Below, one piece after another: positions 43,718-46,731 of a stretch of DNA of 46,731 nucleotides (position 1 is its first letter; every line of letters starts with the position of its first letter). Source of the stretch: Flavipsychrobacter sp. (GTDB lineage Bacteria > Bacteroidota > Bacteroidia > Chitinophagales > Chitinophagaceae); contig JAEUVZ010000013.1 of the NCBI GenBank assembly GCA_016786665.1, forward strand, positions 1 through 46,731, given 5' to 3'. The notes under the pieces were generated by a model. That model was not told the origin of the DNA and ran no database searches. It was given only the letters and a program-made list of their open reading frames with translations. Both the position numbers and the translations under genes were made by a program.

Positions 43718-44425
43718 ATGCGCAGTTCCTGGTGGAAAGTGCTCGGTGCATTACTCGTTGGTTTCGCGGTGGCAGGTGGCTTGCTGCTGCCGGTACCCCG
43801 TCTTCACATCCTCAACGAAACCATCCGGAACCTGTACTACCACGTGCCAATGTGGTTTGCGATGATGGCCCTGTTTACCGCAGGGGTTATCTACTCTGTA
43901 AAGTACCTGCGCAGCGGCAACCTGGCAGACGATATATATGCAGTAGGCTTTACCTATACGGGCATCGCCTTTAGCTGCCTGGGCATGGCTACCGGTATGG
44001 AATGGGCGAAATTTACCTGGGGCGAACCGTGGAGCAACGACCCGAAAGAACTGGGCACAGCCCTCTGTATGCTCACCTACTTTGCGTATGCTATACTCCG
44101 CGGCGGCATGAAGGACGAGGAAAAGCGCGCCAAGATAAGCGCGGTGTATAACATCTTCGCGTTTGCGCTCATTATTCCACTTATCTATATAATGCCCCGT
44201 ATGGTGGACTCGCTGCACCCCGGCAACGGCGGGAACCCGGCATTTGCCAAGTATGACCTGGACAGTGATATGCGTATGGTGTTCTACCCCGCTATTATTG
44301 GCTGGGTGCTTCTTAGCTTCTGGATAGCGACTCTTAAAATCCGCCTTTCACTACTCACATATAAGAAAGAATTCAACATCGACTCTAATAAGTTTGACTT
44401 TGATAAAAACAAATTCGATGCGTAA
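43718..44425 (+). CDS. ccmC: Cytochrome c biogenesis protein CcmC/CcsA type
   Basis: 235 residues from ATG 43718; a TTG at 43697 is also in frame but overlaps the promoter box. It is a membrane protein with six helices. The heme-handling signature is FTWGEPWSNDPKELGT, the tryptophan-rich WGxxW...DPKE motif, plus histidines H42 (YYHVP) and the later DSLHPG. It presents heme to the chaperone CcmE at the periplasmic side. The last ~20 residues are polar (FNIDSNKFDFDKNKFDA). The next gene overlaps its stop by 8 bases, showing translational coupling with the CcmD-like protein. Confidence 0.93.
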   Translation: MRSSWWKVLGALLVGFAVAGGLLLPVPRLHILNETIRNLYYHVPMWFAMMALFTAGVIYSVKYLRSGNLADDIYAVGFTYTGIAFSCLGMATGMEWAKFTWGEPWSNDPKELGTALCMLTYFAYAILRGGMKDEEKRAKISAVYNIFAFALIIPLIYIMPRMVDSLHPGNGGNPAFAKYDLDSDMRMVFYPAIIGWVLLSFWIATLKIRLSLLTYKKEFNIDSNKFDFDKNKFDA

Positions 44426-44645
44426 GAACCTCATTTCAGCCGCTATTGCGCTGCTGGCAAGCATTCCGGCGTTTGCACAACCGGCTCAGCCGGAGATGGC
44501 CGATGGCTTCCGTGCGGACGGCAAAATTTACGTGGTCGTTTTAGTATTAGCTACTATATTTGCCGGAATTATTGCGCTCCTGGTGCGCCTGGATCGTAAA
44601 ATGACCAAACTCGAAAAGGAACATTTCAACAATTCTCAATACTAA
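44418..44645 (+). CDS. CcmD-like small membrane protein
   Basis: A 75-residue protein. ATG 44418 is chosen over an earlier in-frame start because it gives a signal-like helix (MRKNLISAAIALLASIPAFA). The second helix IYVVVLVLATIFAGIIALLV and the following LDRKMTKLEKEHFNNSQ match the short CcmD-type protein that accompanies CcmC in Bacteroidota (helix, then a basic/acidic tail). CcmD helps CcmABC release holo-CcmE. It overlaps ccmC by 8 bases and lies 6 bases before the gdh ATG, so all three are one operon. Confidence 0.8.
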   Translation: MRKNLISAAIALLASIPAFAQPAQPEMADGFRADGKIYVVVLVLATIFAGIIALLVRLDRKMTKLEKEHFNNSQY

Positions 44646-44651
44646 TTCAAT

Positions 44652-46091
44652 ATGTCAGAAACAGTAACCGCCAAGGCAGCTAAAGCAGCACATTATAGCT
44701 TCTTCGAGGGCGTAGAACGCAATTTTGATAAAGCAGCAACTCATACCCGTTTTGAAAAAGGTATCTTAGAACAAATCAAGGCCTGTAACTCCGTGCTGCG
44801 AATGAAATTCCCGGTGCGCATAGGCGACAAGATAGAAGTGGTAGAAGCTTACCGCGTGCAGCACTCTCACCACAAGCTTCCGTGTAAGGGTGGTATCCGC
44901 TACAGCATGGATGTGAACCAGGATGAAGTAATGGCCCTGGCGGCGCTGATGACGTATAAATGCGCTATAGTGAACGTACCTTTTGGCGGCGCCAAGGGTG
45001 GTATCCGCATCAATCCCAAGAACTATACTCCGTTTGAACTGGAAAAAATAACCCGCCGTTACGCTTCGGAACTGGTGAAGAAAAACTTCATAGGCCCCGG
45101 CATTGACGTACCGGCTCCTGACTATGGTACCGGCGCCCGCGAAATGAGCTGGATAGCTGATACTTACGCTTCTCTGCGTCCCGGTGAAATAGACGCGCTG
45201 GGCTGTGTTACCGGCAAGCCGGTGAGCCAGGGTGGTGTGCGTGGCCGTACAGAGGCTACCGGACTGGGTGTATTCTACGGTGTGCGCGAACTGTGCAACA
45301 CCGCTGATGATATGAAGAAACTGGGCCTCCCTACCGGTGTAGAAGGCAAAAAAGTAATAGTACAAGGCCTGGGTAACGTGGGCTACCACGCTGCAAAGTT
45401 CTTTTACGAAGCGGGGTCGCTGATAGTGGGCCTGGCAGAGTATGAAGGTGGTATCTATAACGAGAACGGACTGGACCTGGAAGCCGTGGTGGCACACCGC
45501 AAAGCAACGGGTTCTATCCTGAACTTCCCCGGCGCTACCAACATCAACAACAGCCTGGAAACACTGGAGCAACCTTGCGACATACTGATACCAGCCGCGC
45601 TGGAAAACGTCATCAACGCTTCGAACGCAGACCGCATACAGGCCCGGATAATAGGCGAAGGCGCTAACGGCCCGCTGACTCCTGAAGCTGACGAAATACT
45701 GCTGGCTAAAGGTGTTATCATCGTTCCCGACATGTATCTGAATGCCGGTGGTGTGACGGTATCCTATTTTGAGTGGCTGAAAAACCTGAGCCACGTTCGT
45801 TTCGGACGTATGGATAAGCGTTTCAGCGAGAACCAGAACAACGCTATACTGAACTCGGTAGAAGCGCTGACCGGTAAAAAAGTAACGGACATAGAGCGTC
45901 GCCAACTGCTGCATGGCCCGGACGAAGTAGACCTGGTTTACTCTGGCCTGGAGGATACTATGATCGGCTCTTATCACGAAATACGTGAAGCAATGCTGAA
46001 GCACAACATGACAGACATGCGTACCGCTGCGTTCATCGTAGCGATTGATAAGGTAGGTGTTGCGTATGAAGAATTGGGTATCTTCCCATAA
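44652..46091 (+). CDS. Glutamate (Glu/Leu/Phe/Val) dehydrogenase
   Basis: A 479-residue amino-acid dehydrogenase of the Glu/Leu/Phe/Val family. It deaminates glutamate to 2-oxoglutarate and ammonia or the reverse, linking nitrogen and carbon metabolism. Seen: [16 protein letters not shown] (K79), PFGGAKGGI with catalytic K115, the [17 protein letters not shown] region, an NAD(P)-binding GLGNVG at 239-244, and the [12 protein letters not shown] segment. It lacks any extra regulatory domain. The gene sits 6 bases after the CcmD-like gene, so it is co-transcribed despite unrelated function. A terminator follows at 46122. Confidence 0.95.
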   Translation: MSETVTAKAAKAAHYSFFEGVERNFDKAATHTRFEKGILEQIKACNSVLRMKFPVRIGDKIEVVEAYRVQHSHHKLPCKGGIRYSMDVNQDEVMALAALMTYKCAIVNVPFGGAKGGIRINPKNYTPFELEKITRRYASELVKKNFIGPGIDVPAPDYGTGAREMSWIADTYASLRPGEIDALGCVTGKPVSQGGVRGRTEATGLGVFYGVRELCNTADDMKKLGLPTGVEGKKVIVQGLGNVGYHAAKFFYEAGSLIVGLAEYEGGIYNENGLDLEAVVAHRKATGSILNFPGATNINNSLETLEQPCDILIPAALENVINASNADRIQARIIGEGANGPLTPEADEILLAKGVIIVPDMYLNAGGVTVSYFEWLKNLSHVRFGRMDKRFSENQNNAILNSVEALTGKKVTDIERRQLLHGPDEVDLVYSGLEDTMIGSYHEIREAMLKHNMTDMRTAAFIVAIDKVGVAYEELGIFP

Positions 46092-46121
46092 GCCCTAATA
46101 AGGCTTTATACATATGATTTT

Positions 46122-46155
46122 AGAAAGGCTTCCTGAATAGGGAGCCTTTCTTGTT
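46122..46155 (+). terminator. Intrinsic terminator after the dehydrogenase gene
   Basis: The 12-bp stem AGAAAGGCTTCC/GGGAGCCTTTCT (one wobble) with loop TGAATA is followed by TGTTTG. It lies 31 bases after the dehydrogenase stop. Confidence 0.85.
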
Positions 46156-46177
46156 TGTGGGATGTTTGTGGGATGTG

Positions 46178-46200
46178 GGGGCAGGGGTAAACCCTGCCCC
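46178..46200. repeat. Palindromic GC-rich repeat unit
   Basis: GGGGCAGGG and CCCTGCCCC around a GTAAA loop form a perfect 9-bp palindrome. It matches the dispersed GTAGGGGCAGGGTTTACCC pattern found in many bacterial intergenic regions. It is unlikely to be a terminator because no T-run follows. Confidence 0.5.
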
Positions 46201-46229
46201 TACGTGTTTGGGTTGTGGGGCAAAAACAA

Positions 46230-46261
46230 CAATGCCACACTTCCCGGGAGGTGTGGCATTG
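46230..46261 (-). terminator. Intrinsic terminator of the type B T9SS gene
   Basis: An 11-bp perfect stem (CAATGCCACAC/GTGTGGCATTG) with a 10-base loop lies 23 bases after the minus-strand stop at 46284. On that strand it is followed by TTGTTTTTG. Confidence 0.8.
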
Positions 46262-46283
46262 TGTTCTATCGTTGAATAAGGGG

Positions 46284-46731
46284 TTATCGCAGCAGGGTTA
46301 CGTTTCCTTGCTTCTTCTCCTCTACCCCATTCTTGAATTGTACTTTTATAACGTATACATACACGCCCTGCGGCTGGTCTACCCCGTTGAACTTGCCATC
46401 CCAGCCTCGGCCGTCTACCTGTTTGGTCGTGTACACCTCCTGGCCCCAGCGGTTGTAGATGCTCATCTGGAACATCGTTACCCCTTCCGACAGCCACTGG
46501 CGGGGAAGGAAGTAATCGTTGTTGTTGTCCCCATCAGGGCTGAACGCATTCGGGATATCCAGGTAGCAATCCTTCTTCACCCATACACTATCGGATGTAG
46601 CACAGCCATCTATTTCTACCCGTGCGCTGTACACGCCCGGCTCCCGAACTACCAGGTTGAACGTGGTAGCGCCCGTGTTCCACAACCACTTCGCGTTCGC
46701 GTTGCCGCCATTTACCAGGTCGTTCAGTATC
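46284..46731 (-). CDS. T9SS type B sorting domain protein, C-terminus only
   Basis: The 149 visible codons are open to the right edge, so the N-terminus is outside the window. The visible part is an Ig-like domain (ILNDLVNGGNANAKWLWNTG, then VREPGVYSARVEIDGC) followed by a gliding-motility-associated/T9SS type B sorting domain of about 85 residues: IPNAFSPDGDNNNDYFLP, FQMSIYNRWGQEVYTTK, WDGKFNGVDQPQGVYVYVI, ending in KQGNVTLLR. Proteins with this ending (SprB-like and others) are exported by the T9SS and stay surface-exposed. The start of the gene cannot be seen. Confidence 0.9.
   Translation of the reverse strand, partial: ILNDLVNGGNANAKWLWNTGATTFNLVVREPGVYSARVEIDGCATSDSVWVKKDCYLDIPNAFSPDGDNNNDYFLPRQWLSEGVTMFQMSIYNRWGQEVYTTKQVDGRGWDGKFNGVDQPQGVYVYVIKVQFKNGVEEKKQGNVTLLR

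Overview
The window looks like chromosomal DNA of a Bacteroidota bacterium, most likely of the Chitinophagaceae/Chitinophagales type. The main evidence is: (i) at least four large secreted proteins with complete type IX secretion (T9SS) C-terminal sorting domains, plus a type B sorting domain cut by the right edge; (ii) a GldN-family T9SS protein; (iii) repeated matches to the Bacteroidota sigma-ABfr promoter box TAnnTTTG; (iv) tRNA genes with no encoded CCA; (v) a class III PHA synthase and a CcmB/CcmC/CcmD-type cytochrome c maturation cluster. This placement rests on gene content only.

Layout. 1-6640: two minus-strand genes for giant secreted T9SS-type proteins, the first cut by the left edge. 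6641-7370: AT-rich, gene-poor DNA ending in a 3' fragment of a tRNA-Ser gene with its terminator, probably a scar of an integrated element. 7371-9132: a YihY/BrkB membrane protein and an unknown protein. 9250-14121: a plus-strand run of a pirin, a phospholipase D/cardiolipin synthase-like enzyme, an MBL-fold ligase-associated exonuclease and an ATP-dependent DNA ligase (the last two overlap). 14195-18982: a 1595-residue T9SS propeller/Ig protein. 19176-25754: a CPA2 antiporter, two outer-membrane barrel-like proteins, a ChaN-like protein, a methyltransferase, a GldL-like small membrane protein and two tandem paralogous secreted proteins. 25819-27102: glyA. 27140-28037: two small secreted proteins resembling the GldM C-terminal domain, the second apparently frameshifted. 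28193-30445: a 750-residue exported protein with a candidate caspase-like C-terminal domain. 30659-31004: a broken small gene. 31001-33829: a second propeller T9SS protein. 34069-35547: an alpha/beta hydrolase and a very hydrophilic small protein. 35549-36240: a hairpin, a terminator and a perfect-period 48-bp tandem array. 36241-37293: phaC. 37821-39649: a DinB protein, a secreted protein and a lipoprotein, with further copies of the 48-bp array core. 39849-40066: tRNA-Gly and tRNA-Leu. 40129-42060: a paralogue of the gene at the left edge. About 42165-46091: ccmB, gldN-like, ccmC, ccmD-like and glutamate dehydrogenase. 46284-46731: the C-terminus of a T9SS type B cargo protein.

How it fits together. 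The window is dominated by the cell envelope: T9SS cargo, T9SS-like parts lying outside any visible gldKLMN operon (GldN, two GldM-C-like proteins, a GldL-like protein), outer-membrane barrels and cytochrome c maturation. The main candidates for undescribed biology are the exported caspase-like protein, the scattered GldL/M/N-like genes (one inside the ccm cluster), and the 48-bp repeat family with one tandem array and two nearby solo copies. All calls come from reading the sequence; no database search was run.
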